IMG/VR virus record: IMGVR_UViG_3300008624_000037
Location: 1-33,829 of that record
Reading direction: 5' to 3' (one strand)
Source: a virus
Length of the DNA: 33,829 nucleotides
Position numbers and translations under genes: made by a program. The notes beneath the pieces are model-generated. The model had not been told where the DNA came from and ran no database searches. It worked only from the letters and a program-made list of their open reading frames with translations. Positions 1-7,001 of this stretch are shown here, piece by piece; the stretch's first letter is position 1, and each line of letters opens with the position of its first letter.

Positions 1-685
1 ATTTCATTCCTTTCATATTATTAAGAAGTGAAAAGAACTCAGCCTTCGTTGCTGGTTCATCACGAAACATTCCACGAACTACGGAAGTCATCATCTCACT
101 TTCATGTTCTTTGACACCACGAGCAGTCATACAGAAATGTTCTGCCTTGATAACAACAGCCACCCCTTGTGCTTCTGTTTCCTTCTCAACCATGTCTGCT
201 ATCTGCTCAGTCATCTCCTCTTGTATCTGTGGTCTTGATGCAATCCAATCTACTATACGATTAAACTTTGAAAGACCTACTACTCTCTTTCCCGGGAACA
301 CACCAACATAAGCTTGTCCTGTAATTGGTTGGAAGTGATGTGCGCAAGTTGAATTAATACTTATGGGACCTGACACATAAATCTGGTCATACTCTTTTGC
401 GTTTGGAAATGATGTTACTTCAGGTGGTGGGTAATATCTTCCACGAAAAATCTCATGCACAAACATCTTTGCAACTCTCTGTGCTGTAGCTTTTGTATTA
501 TGATCGTCAGCTGTATTTATAACCAATGCTTGTAATACATCTTCAAATGCATCTGCTACTTCAAATTCAATTTTATCAACATCTCCCGGATCAAGATATG
601 CAAAGATAGTATCATTTGCATAATGTTTATGCCGAATCGTTGTCATTCTCTTTCGCAATTCATCACTAAACTTTTTATACATCAT
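1..685 (-). CDS. folE: GTP cyclohydrolase I, C-terminus cut by window edge
   Basis: Converts GTP to 7,8-dihydroneopterin triphosphate, the first step of both folate and 7-deazaguanine synthesis. I translated 228 codons from the minus strand; the frame is open to base 1, so the gene is partial. The family zinc ligands are present: Cys114 and His117 in STCAHHF and Cys185 in EHFCMTARGV. His116 matches the catalytic histidine. The start at 685 (ATGATG) has GGGAG six bases upstream and overlaps the queD stop as ATGA, so the two are translationally coupled. Its place after queE, a phosphoribosyltransferase and queD suggests it feeds deazaguanine synthesis rather than folate. The family call is firm; pathway use is inferred. 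Confidence 0.93.
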   Translation of the reverse strand, partial: MMYKKFSDELRKRMTTIRHKHYANDTIFAYLDPGDVDKIEFEVADAFEDVLQALVINTADDHNTKATAQRVAKMFVHEIFRGRYYPPPEVTSFPNAKEYDQIYVSGPISINSTCAHHFQPITGQAYVGVFPGKRVVGLSKFNRIVDWIASRPQIQEEMTEQIADMVEKETEAQGVAVVIKAEHFCMTARGVKEHESEMMTSVVRGMFRDEPATKAEFFSLLNNMKGMK

Positions 686-1140
686 ATACCACTCCCGTAA
701 GGATTTATATAAATCGCACTATTAGCACCATGTTCAAATACTTCTACACTATAAACAGACACCCGACCCTTTGTATCAGTATATACTTTTGGTGACACAT
801 AATTATATACATGCTCTGCAAACTTCTCACAACCAACTCCTTTAAATGTAAAAAGATTTGCAAGACCTTTACCATGTAATGTTTTAAATGTATTTAACTC
901 AGGATCATCTTCTGCTATTGCTAATGTATGGTCAAATATTTCATCAAGATATTTCTTAATCCATTTACAATCACCGAAATCATAAACCCAATTTCTTTCA
1001 TCCAGAGTTGCAGCTTCAAATGTAAAACGAAACCCCAAACTATAACCATGAATTAAATTACAATGACTATCAGCTCTCCATTGTCTAAAACAACAACTCA
1101 ATCCTCTATCATTACCATATGTCTTTGTGCTTCTATACAT
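682..1140 (-). CDS. queD: QueD-like 6-carboxy-tetrahydropterin synthase (PTPS family)
   Basis: PTPS-family enzyme expected to convert dihydroneopterin triphosphate to 6-carboxy-5,6,7,8-tetrahydropterin in the preQ0 pathway. The core SHCNLIHGYSLGF (about residues 25-37) aligns with the family C..LHGH block, VYDFGDCKWIKKYLDEIFDH with the central block, and VEVFEHGANSAIY with the C-terminal region. It is unusual in its metal site: the HGH pair reads HGY, and the upstream AAH histidine is not obvious (CCFRQWRADSH). I recall the same pattern from phage relatives, so it is probably a family trait rather than decay. I prefer ATG 1140 over GTG 1143 because AGGAGG lies six bases upstream and the start overlaps the previous stop as TGATG. 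Confidence 0.85.
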   Translation of the reverse strand: MYRSTKTYGNDRGLSCCFRQWRADSHCNLIHGYSLGFRFTFEAATLDERNWVYDFGDCKWIKKYLDEIFDHTLAIAEDDPELNTFKTLHGKGLANLFTFKGVGCEKFAEHVYNYVSPKVYTDTKGRVSVYSVEVFEHGANSAIYINPYGSGI

Positions 1141-1607
1141 CACATACCTCCTATCTCACGCTCCCACGGGAACACAATCCACCTACTTATTCGTTCATTT
1201 AAATATCCAATACCATCTTCATTCTTACTACCAAACAAACATTGATATATTACAGAAGGATGATGTTTAAATTCATCCATCTGTTGAATAGCTCTCATTG
1301 TTCGGCCACTATCATATATATCATCAACAACGATTGTTGTTTCGCCGGGTGTTTTCCATGTAGCTGTAAATCCCATATTATTAATTACCCACTCTGGTTT
1401 TGCATCATTACCATCTCTTGACTGATAACGAATAATACTCATTGGACACTTTAACACATTACTCAAATGAGTTGCTATGGGAAGTGAACCACGATATATA
1501 CCAACAATATGTGGTCTTGGTTGTTTCTTAAAATGTTCAATCCAATGTCTTATATCTTTTGTGTACTGATCGTAATAATAATGATATAAATCTGTTTTGT
1601 CATTCAT
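1140..1607 (-). CDS. Phosphoribosyltransferase (type I PRTase)
   Basis: A 155-residue type I phosphoribosyltransferase. The PRPP-binding loop is clear: TIVVDDIYDSGRTM, about residues 91-104. An upstream GIYRGSLPIA segment (about 36-45) matches the loop that binds pyrophosphate in hypoxanthine/guanine/xanthine enzymes. The family joins a nucleobase to PRPP to give a nucleotide. It lies between an unknown gene and queD, overlapping both by a few bases, so it belongs to the same operon. It may salvage purine to supply GTP for FolE, or act on a deazapurine base; sequence alone cannot decide. The base-recognition hood is not diagnostic by eye, so I give no gene symbol. Confidence 0.82.
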   Translation of the reverse strand: MNDKTDLYHYYYDQYTKDIRHWIEHFKKQPRPHIVGIYRGSLPIATHLSNVLKCPMSIIRYQSRDGNDAKPEWVINNMGFTATWKTPGETTIVVDDIYDSGRTMRAIQQMDEFKHHPSVIYQCLFGSKNEDGIGYLNERISRWIVFPWEREIGGM

Positions 1608-1993
1608 GTCAACGTACTCTTATGTAAAAGGTTAATCATATGTCCCATGACAGCTACTTGTGTAGACAAGATAGATATTTTATCATCTGGTGTCTTAGCA
1701 GTCTTTAATTCTCCCAACAATTTATCAATTTGTTCTGACATCTTATGAAGATCATTTCTTTCATCTAACCAAGTTTCTACTGTTTGTGTTCGATTGAAAA
1801 ATGTTTTCTTTCCAAATGTTCTTGCTTCTTCCATGTATAAACAGAATGCTTCCATAGCTCTACGATTCATAGCACTTCTACTCATACCCAACTTTACTGC
1901 CATCTTATCCATGAACTTCAAAAGTTCTGGAGGAGCTAACATATGTCCCAAGCTAGAGTCATCTTCTAAAAATATACTTTTTTGTTTCTTCAT
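1604..1993 (-). CDS. Unknown protein with possible ribbon-helix-helix-like N-terminus
   Basis: I do not recognise this 129-residue protein. The N-terminal half (PPELLKFMDKMAVKLGMSRS, then AMNRRAMEAFCLYMEEA) looks like a short strand or helix plus two helices, similar to ribbon-helix-helix DNA-binding proteins, but this is pattern reading only. The C-terminal half is predicted helical (WLDERNDLHKMSEQIDKLLGEL) and could form a coiled coil. I chose ATG 1993, which overlaps the queE stop as ATGA and follows a G-rich ribosome site, over GTG 2002 in the same frame. Its stop overlaps the phosphoribosyltransferase start. Lying inside the deazaguanine operon, it could be a regulator or a DNA-targeting partner of that pathway. 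Confidence 0.75.
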   Translation of the reverse strand: MKKQKSIFLEDDSSLGHMLAPPELLKFMDKMAVKLGMSRSAMNRRAMEAFCLYMEEARTFGKKTFFNRTQTVETWLDERNDLHKMSEQIDKLLGELKTAKTPDDKISILSTQVAVMGHMINLLHKSTLT

Positions 1994-2898
1994 GTCCCCC
2001 ACTCATTTCCAAATAAGTTTATCTGTAGTCTAGGACTAAACTTGTAACCATACTTCAATGCCAACTGTGCAACTTCATAATCATACATACCATGCGGTCC
2101 TGTTTCAGGCATTAGATAAATTGCATCTATATTAACCCGAGCATGATCGTATTCTCTAACAGCATCATGTACTTCTTCCACATCATGTTCATCTTTCACA
2201 ACAAACTTGAGATACAAATAAGAATAAGGCCATGCATTGTATGATGCTAATGCTTCTGGTCTAATTGCTTCAGTCCATGCCTCACCACTATTAGAAAGCT
2301 TTGGTGATACAGACCAAGTGATTCCAGAGTTTTTATTTACTCCAAACTTTCTTATAAACTCTACAGAATTATCTGGTGCAAAAATCTGTGTGCCATTAGT
2401 TTCAAATGTAACAAATCGTGTGTACACCTCAGGATGATAAATCAATTCTCTTAGTGCGGGCTGGAATCCTTTGAGTAAAGGTTCTCCGCCTGTAATGACT
2501 AAATGAACTCCATCATTCTGAAGTGTACACGGCGATAAATCACCAGCTATTGGTGAAGCGGGTCCCTTTCTCCCATACCAATTAACCATGTCCATCTTCT
2601 TAACAATAGTATCAATGTCCTCATGTTTAGCCAGGTGACCCCATTTCTTTCCCCAACTAAATGAACTATCACATCCAACATGAGGGACTGGTAAATCGAC
2701 AAGAGCTTTTACATCTGGATGTTCTTGGTTGTGTGGCATCTTATCATGGTCTAACCATTTGGACTTATCTCTATCTTGTCCAAATCCAGCACACTCAAAG
2801 TTACAACCAAACAAACGCAAAAAGAGCGAAGGCACACCTACATACCTTCCCTCTCCTTGAAGTGAGTAAAACATTTCTGAGTATCTGAGTTTATTCAT
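1990..2898 (-). CDS. queE: QueE-like 7-carboxy-7-deazaguanine synthase (radical SAM)
   Basis: Radical-SAM enzyme expected to turn 6-carboxy-tetrahydropterin into 7-carboxy-7-deazaguanine. The N-terminus YSEMFYSLQGEGRYVGVPS is the QueE signature, and LVITGGEPLLKG is the SAM-binding GGEP segment. The iron-sulfur cysteines are oddly spaced. C32 and C36 (GCNFEC) are followed by AGFG instead of the usual xxC. The next candidate, C76 in GCDSSFSW, lies about 40 residues on, giving CX3CX39C. This resembles phage QueE homologues as I remember them. The start is fixed by the QueE signature; the promoter -10 box ends six bases upstream, so the mRNA may be leaderless. The downstream gene overlaps its stop. 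Confidence 0.88.
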   Translation of the reverse strand: MNKLRYSEMFYSLQGEGRYVGVPSLFLRLFGCNFECAGFGQDRDKSKWLDHDKMPHNQEHPDVKALVDLPVPHVGCDSSFSWGKKWGHLAKHEDIDTIVKKMDMVNWYGRKGPASPIAGDLSPCTLQNDGVHLVITGGEPLLKGFQPALRELIYHPEVYTRFVTFETNGTQIFAPDNSVEFIRKFGVNKNSGITWSVSPKLSNSGEAWTEAIRPEALASYNAWPYSYLYLKFVVKDEHDVEEVHDAVREYDHARVNIDAIYLMPETGPHGMYDYEVAQLALKYGYKFSPRLQINLFGNEWGT

Positions 2899-2904
2899 AA
2901 TATA

Positions 2905-2933
2905 ATTATACCAAATTAAAGTTTATAATACAA
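2905..2933 (-). promoter_or_regulatory. Sigma70-like promoter of queE with TTTTTCC upstream block
   Basis: Read on the minus strand: TTTTTCC, then -35 TTGTAT (2933-2928), a 17-base spacer, and -10 TATAAT (2910-2905). Six bases (TATATT) separate the -10 from the queE ATG, so transcription would start at or next to the A of ATG. Four more copies of the same layout occur in this window. Confidence 0.8.
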
Positions 2934-2940
2934 GGAAAAA

Positions 2941-4536
2941 TTAACTAATAGCCAATACAGGATCTACTTCATCCTGCACAATCTCCTCCTCATCAACATA
3001 TTCATGACCACTTTGCAAATTACAATTAGCACAAGGACAAGTATCATCATGTTTAAATTCGGTTTCTATTAACATTTCTTTAGTACAAGCATCAAATTCT
3101 TTATGTATTCTAACAGCTTCACGGTACATTCGTGTATCGGGTAACCACAAATTATAAACATTCATATCAGCATTCGCAAGAAACATTGGTACTTGTAGAA
3201 CATCTCCATTATATTTCCTGTAAAATTCATCTTGCTCAGGACCCACATTAACATTCTTACCTCTACCAAACAATTGTTGTGTCGATTGAGTAACAGGATC
3301 ACCAGAATCATTTTGCCTATCAACAAATCTAGCAAGAAAAATATCTTTAAGAAGTGGAAAAGTCATTCCTCTACCAGCCATATTTTTAACAATAAAATAT
3401 CGAACTGGATTATGTCTATCATTCACTTTCTCATAAACATCTTCTTGAGTTAAATCTTCTTCTATTATTTTACCAAATTTATTAAAAGAATATCTCTCAT
3501 CAGATGTTAATACAACACCAATTTCATCTGTATCTACACAATCTATTAATGTATTATTTTTTGCAATATAATCTTCAATAAATTCTTGTGGAGTTGGTGC
3601 ATAATAAGTTTCTGGATTTTTATTCGCAAATTCCACACCACATTGAATCAAAATGACTCGCTTAACTTGACACTTTTTTTCTATAATCTGATTCTTTTGT
3701 ACACACAATTTCCAAGCTTCTGTCATTGTCAACGCATCAGGATCAAGAACATTAGTTTGTTTTGTAAAATAATGAACTTCACCAATCCAACCAACCATAT
3801 GTGCATACTGTTTTTGTTCACCAGCCACCAATGGATTAATAAGTGTATAATTTAAATTACCAACAGTATCAATTTCTCCTGATACTTCAGCATTTGCTGT
3901 TGCTGTCATACCAAAAATATATGGTGTTCTCGGTGCAATTATTGATAATACTTTATACATTGATGCATTATAAGTTTTATCAGAATAATTAAAACCAAGA
4001 GTGTTCTTAGCATTTGCAACACCACTAAGACTCCATGTATCCATTTCATCACCAATCAAAGAAATAGTTCCAATAGGTGATGAATCACTAAGTTCTCTTA
4101 AAAAATTAATAAACTTTGAACTAGTAAAAGCTTTTGCATTAGTTAAATATGCAATAGTAGGTATTCCTCTTTTCAGATTTTGCATTATCTGTACTGCATC
4201 ATCAGAATATCTCCACAATGTACCAAATTGTGAATTATGAAGATCACACATATCTTGTATCTTATCTTCCCACTCTGTTTTAATCCCACCAAGTGGTGTT
4301 GTCATAATAATCAATTTAATACCACATCTCTCAATCAAATAACGCAATATAAAATTCACCAACGCCCAATTCTTACCAGTTCTCATTGGTTTAGCAAATA
4401 TTTTAACTTCATTTAATCGTTTATGAAAATTGGAATTTGTAATCGTATCAATCCATGTTTGATTATAATCATCACAATTTTCAATCATAATATCTAAATT
4501 TTCTAACTTCACATCACTTAAATTTATATTTGTCAT
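2941..4536 (-). CDS. SF2 helicase-type ATPase
   Basis: A 531-residue superfamily 2 helicase-like protein. Motif I is AKPMRTGKNW (48-57), motif II GDEMD (162-166), motif III GMTATAN (209-215), and the motif V/VI region is MAGRGMTFP (386-394) with QSTQQLFGRGK (417-427). The motif I lysine is kept, but the following residue is Asn rather than Thr/Ser. A CPCANC cluster (500-505) near the C-terminus may bind zinc, followed by an acidic tail. It overlaps the upstream GIY-YIG gene as ATGA, so the two are probably co-translated and may act together on DNA. By eye both look more AT-rich than the replication genes around them, suggesting later acquisition. It is not UvsW, which is encoded separately at 20393-21904. 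Confidence 0.8.
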   Translation of the reverse strand: MTNINLSDVKLENLDIMIENCDDYNQTWIDTITNSNFHKRLNEVKIFAKPMRTGKNWALVNFILRYLIERCGIKLIIMTTPLGGIKTEWEDKIQDMCDLHNSQFGTLWRYSDDAVQIMQNLKRGIPTIAYLTNAKAFTSSKFINFLRELSDSSPIGTISLIGDEMDTWSLSGVANAKNTLGFNYSDKTYNASMYKVLSIIAPRTPYIFGMTATANAEVSGEIDTVGNLNYTLINPLVAGEQKQYAHMVGWIGEVHYFTKQTNVLDPDALTMTEAWKLCVQKNQIIEKKCQVKRVILIQCGVEFANKNPETYYAPTPQEFIEDYIAKNNTLIDCVDTDEIGVVLTSDERYSFNKFGKIIEEDLTQEDVYEKVNDRHNPVRYFIVKNMAGRGMTFPLLKDIFLARFVDRQNDSGDPVTQSTQQLFGRGKNVNVGPEQDEFYRKYNGDVLQVPMFLANADMNVYNLWLPDTRMYREAVRIHKEFDACTKEMLIETEFKHDDTCPCANCNLQSGHEYVDEEEIVQDEVDPVLAIS

Positions 4537-5180
4537 TTATATACTTTAACTCCTTCTGGTGTAAGTCCCCATGCTCCATCATCATACCTTCTGTTAAATC
4601 TCCTGAATCTATAAGGGTTCCGTGGAAGCCTCCGTTCCCGGGTTTTTTCAATATATGATTCTGTTACCCATTTACATATTTGTTTTTCTGAATGAAAATC
4701 ACACATTGGTATATTTCTCTTACTCGTTGGTGGCTTAACTTTTTTTAATTTATTTAATATTCTTTTATATTTAAAAGCAGGAATCTTAAACCATTCACTT
4801 CCTAATTGAAAATCCGATAAAAACAAATGTAACTGTCTTTCCAATGCTAAGTATCCCCACCCTTTTTGTTGAAATTTTTTAACACCACTAGTCTTAATTC
4901 CACACTCAATAAGATGTTTCATATATACAGCACAAAAATTTTGGTGTTGAATTTGTTTAATTCGTTGTTCTGGATTCTTAGTAAAACCAATTTTGATAAC
5001 AGCTGGATGCATATCGTATGGAACATATGTATCTTCTTTCTGGCCTTCAAAAAAATATAACCTATTTATATTAGCATAAATAATATAAATCCATATTTTA
5101 TCTTCTGATAATCTATTTTTATCAAATAAAAAAGGTTCTTCTTCAGTTCCCAAATTTAAATTTATCATATTCTCTTTCAT
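4533..5180 (-). CDS. GIY-YIG superfamily nuclease, T5orf172-like
   Basis: A 215-residue protein of the T5orf172/MUG113 branch of the GIY-YIG nuclease superfamily. Visible elements are an opening strand WIYIIYA (30-36), the basic VIKIGFTKNPEQRIKQIQ segment (61-78), a glutamate in YLALERQLHLF (E114) followed by His, and the closing GSEWFKI (127-133) typical of T5orf172. The basic C-terminal tail (RRLPRNPYRFRRFNRRY) probably binds DNA. It begins inside the end of gene 44 (four-base overlap) and ends inside the helicase start, so it is coupled to both. In T4 the gene after 44 is 62, so this pair lies where the clamp-loader small subunit would be expected. It could be a homing or anti-competitor nuclease; function is open. 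Confidence 0.77.
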   Translation of the reverse strand: MKENMINLNLGTEEEPFLFDKNRLSEDKIWIYIIYANINRLYFFEGQKEDTYVPYDMHPAVIKIGFTKNPEQRIKQIQHQNFCAVYMKHLIECGIKTSGVKKFQQKGWGYLALERQLHLFLSDFQLGSEWFKIPAFKYKRILNKLKKVKPPTSKRNIPMCDFHSEKQICKWVTESYIEKTRERRLPRNPYRFRRFNRRYDDGAWGLTPEGVKVYK

Positions 5181-6115
5181 ACAAACTCACATTCCATCAT
5201 CATCTCTGTTAAACAAGCAACCATATTCACCTCTTGGTCTGCAACGAACGCAGCTTTATAAGAGTAATCTGCTATCGTTAATACTGCTTGTGGGATACTT
5301 TTCTTCTCAAACTTACTATAAAGACTGTCATAGATTTGACGATACAATCGAACATGATCGTTATCTATATTCTCAGCCACCCACTTTCTCATAGATGTAA
5401 AATCTTTTTTCTTCAATGCAACAAACAACTCTTTAAGATTCTCCTCAGATGCCTGTGTAAGAATATCTTCGTCTATCGTTCCACCTACAGAATGCTTCTG
5501 TAATTCATTTAACACTCTCCTGAAATCTGGAAAGTGTTTCATAATTAACTGTGCAACTACATCTGGTTTATACTTAACTGTTTCATTATCCAAGATACCA
5601 GTTGCTATCTTTAAAAATCTTTGAGCTAATACTGGTTTGTCATCTTTCTTAATCTTGAAATCAACTACACTACATCTGGAATGTAATGCTGGTATGATTC
5701 GATTCTTGAAGTTACAAGTGAAGATGAAACGACAGTTCTGAGCGAACTGTTCTATCGAACCCCTCATGGCTGGTTGGACTGACTCGGGGTTCATGTAATC
5801 AGCCTCATCAATAATAAGCACCTTCTTCCCACCTGATAGACTTACAGTAGACGCAAAGTTAGTAATGGTAGTTCTTAAAGTGTCGATCATACGACCTTCA
5901 TCACTACCATTTATCATCAGCCAGTCACACTCTAGCTGGTTACACAAAGCTTTGGCTATTGTAGTCTTTCCTATCCCGGGACTCCCGGTGAGAAGAAGGT
6001 TCGGAATCTCACCCTTCTCAACTATCTCTGTAAATACTTTCTGTGTATTGTCTGGTAAAACACATTGGTCTACCAGTTTCGGTCTATACTTCTCTACCCA
6101 TAATATATCATTCAT
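5177..6115 (-). CDS. 44: Clamp loader ATPase subunit (T4 gp44)
   Basis: Loads the sliding clamp gp45 onto primer-template DNA for the phage polymerase. Length from the chosen start is 312 residues, against about 319 in T4. The N-terminus WVEKYRPKLVDQCVLP is the clamp-loader box. Walker A is TGSPGIGKTT (43-52), Walker B VLIIDEADYM (99-108), and the arginine-finger SRC lies at about 146-148. I chose ATG 6115 because AGGA stands about nine bases upstream and the start overlaps the preceding small gene (GTATGA). An in-frame extension to 6178 has no ribosome site and runs through that small gene. Usual T4 neighbours 62, regA and 43 do not follow here. Confidence 0.95.
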   Translation of the reverse strand: MNDILWVEKYRPKLVDQCVLPDNTQKVFTEIVEKGEIPNLLLTGSPGIGKTTIAKALCNQLECDWLMINGSDEGRMIDTLRTTITNFASTVSLSGGKKVLIIDEADYMNPESVQPAMRGSIEQFAQNCRFIFTCNFKNRIIPALHSRCSVVDFKIKKDDKPVLAQRFLKIATGILDNETVKYKPDVVAQLIMKHFPDFRRVLNELQKHSVGGTIDEDILTQASEENLKELFVALKKKDFTSMRKWVAENIDNDHVRLYRQIYDSLYSKFEKKSIPQAVLTIADYSYKAAFVADQEVNMVACLTEMMMECEFV

Positions 6116-6267
6116 ACTTTTCCTATCCATCCCATAAAAAAGATTAAAGCAATAATTAAACCAAGTCCAACAACACAATCTCTAAATTTTTCCCAATCAC
6201 TCATTTGACTCCATTTCTTATCTTTTAAAGTAACCATTTCCCATTCTCTACCAAATACATCTTTCAT
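6112..6267 (-). CDS. Tiny membrane protein (51 aa)
   Basis: A 51-residue ORF starting MKDVFGREWEMVTLKDKK and ending GLGLIIALIFFMGWIGKV. The charged N-terminal 30 residues are followed by one clear membrane segment. Its ATG overlaps the stop of the preceding 30-residue gene (AAAATGA) and its TGA overlaps the gene 44 start, which is typical coupling in this genome and the main support for it being real. The ribosome site is weak (GAGTG), so translation may depend on coupling. No homologue is recognised; function unknown. Confidence 0.68.
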   Translation of the reverse strand: MKDVFGREWEMVTLKDKKWSQMSDWEKFRDCVVGLGLIIALIFFMGWIGKV

Positions 6268-6356
6268 TTTGTTTCACTCTTACATAGATATAAAATCCAT
6301 ACACCAAGTAAAATAAGTCCAAGCACTCTTAATGTTGTAACCATATCACCATCCAT
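6264..6356 (-). CDS. Tiny membrane protein (30 aa)
   Basis: A 30-residue ORF: MDGDMVTTLRVLG, then the hydrophobic LILLGVWILYLC, ending KSETK. It has a strong ribosome site (AGGAG six bases before ATG 6356). The stop overlaps the next start as ATGA. It is a single membrane span with a short charged tail. With the 51-residue gene it fills the gap between the 2OG oxygenase and gene 44. Function unknown. Confidence 0.62.
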   Translation of the reverse strand: MDGDMVTTLRVLGLILLGVWILYLCKSETK

Positions 6357-6365
6357 AATAATCTC

Positions 6366-7001
6366 CTATACAAAGTTAGGTCCTACTGTCCAACATACTA
6401 CTGAATAACGAACACCTTTCGTTACTGGTGTGACTCTATGAAAATCTCTGCTATCAAAACATATAATAGTTCCTTGAGTAGCTATATCTTTTTCTATTTG
6501 TTCTGCTGGAATTACTGTTCCATTTGGAAGTTCTAAATCTTCCATTGGTCTGCCACCACTATAAAATTCTACTTTACCTCCTTCAAATGTTGAAGGATCT
6601 GATAATGGTAAGATTAAAGAAAGTTTACGACCTTCACCATGTGGATTTATTCCACTTGAATCTTGATGCCAATCATAATGCCCACCATCTTTATACTGTG
6701 CGAATTGTATTGGTTGAAAATACTCCAACTTATAATGAAACATAATTTTATTAGCTTCTCTCAAATAATGCCATGCAATCTTATTAACCACATTATCTTT
6801 ATCTGTTATAAAACTAATATTTGTTTTACGAACCTTAGGATCATTTCTTGCACGATCATCAATCATTTGTTGTTCTGGGTCAGAATCAGTATAACCTTTA
6901 TTGATTACAGAAGCTTCTTCAAAGTCAGAGTTCTTAATACAATATTTAAGAAGTTTTTTACATTCTTTCTTTGGTATTGCTCTTGGAAAAACATAAAACA
7001 T
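6366..7001 (-). CDS. 2OG-Fe(II) oxygenase, PKHD/prolyl-hydroxylase type
   Basis: A 211-residue 2-oxoglutarate/Fe(II) dioxygenase. The iron triad reads H112 and D114 (YDWHQDSSG) and H188 (SRDFHRVTPV), with R198 (GVRYSVVCW) as the 2-oxoglutarate anchor; spacing fits the PKHD/P4Hc group. Such genes are common in marine T4-like phages, with unknown substrates (protein, nucleic acid or small molecule). The start codon abuts the stop of gene 45, placing it in the 45-44 replication operon. A second, different oxygenase lies at 17584-18195. The catalytic residues look intact. Confidence 0.88.
   Translation of the reverse strand: MFYVFPRAIPKKECKKLLKYCIKNSDFEEASVINKGYTDSDPEQQMIDDRARNDPKVRKTNISFITDKDNVVNKIAWHYLREANKIMFHYKLEYFQPIQFAQYKDGGHYDWHQDSSGINPHGEGRKLSLILPLSDPSTFEGGKVEFYSGGRPMEDLELPNGTVIPAEQIEKDIATQGTIICFDSRDFHRVTPVTKGVRYSVVCWTVGPNFV

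Noticed and set aside
514-521. TATAAATA on the minus strand inside folE
   Set aside because: It is inside coding sequence with no suitable gene start downstream within a normal leader; chance in AT-rich DNA.
5063-5070. TATAAATA on the minus strand inside the GIY-YIG gene
   Set aside because: Internal to the gene, more than 500 bases from the next start; likely chance.
6116-6178. N-terminal extension of gene 44 to an upstream ATG
   Set aside because: It would read through the membrane segment region of the 51-residue gene in another frame, lacks a ribosome site, and the clamp-loader signature begins right at the shorter start.
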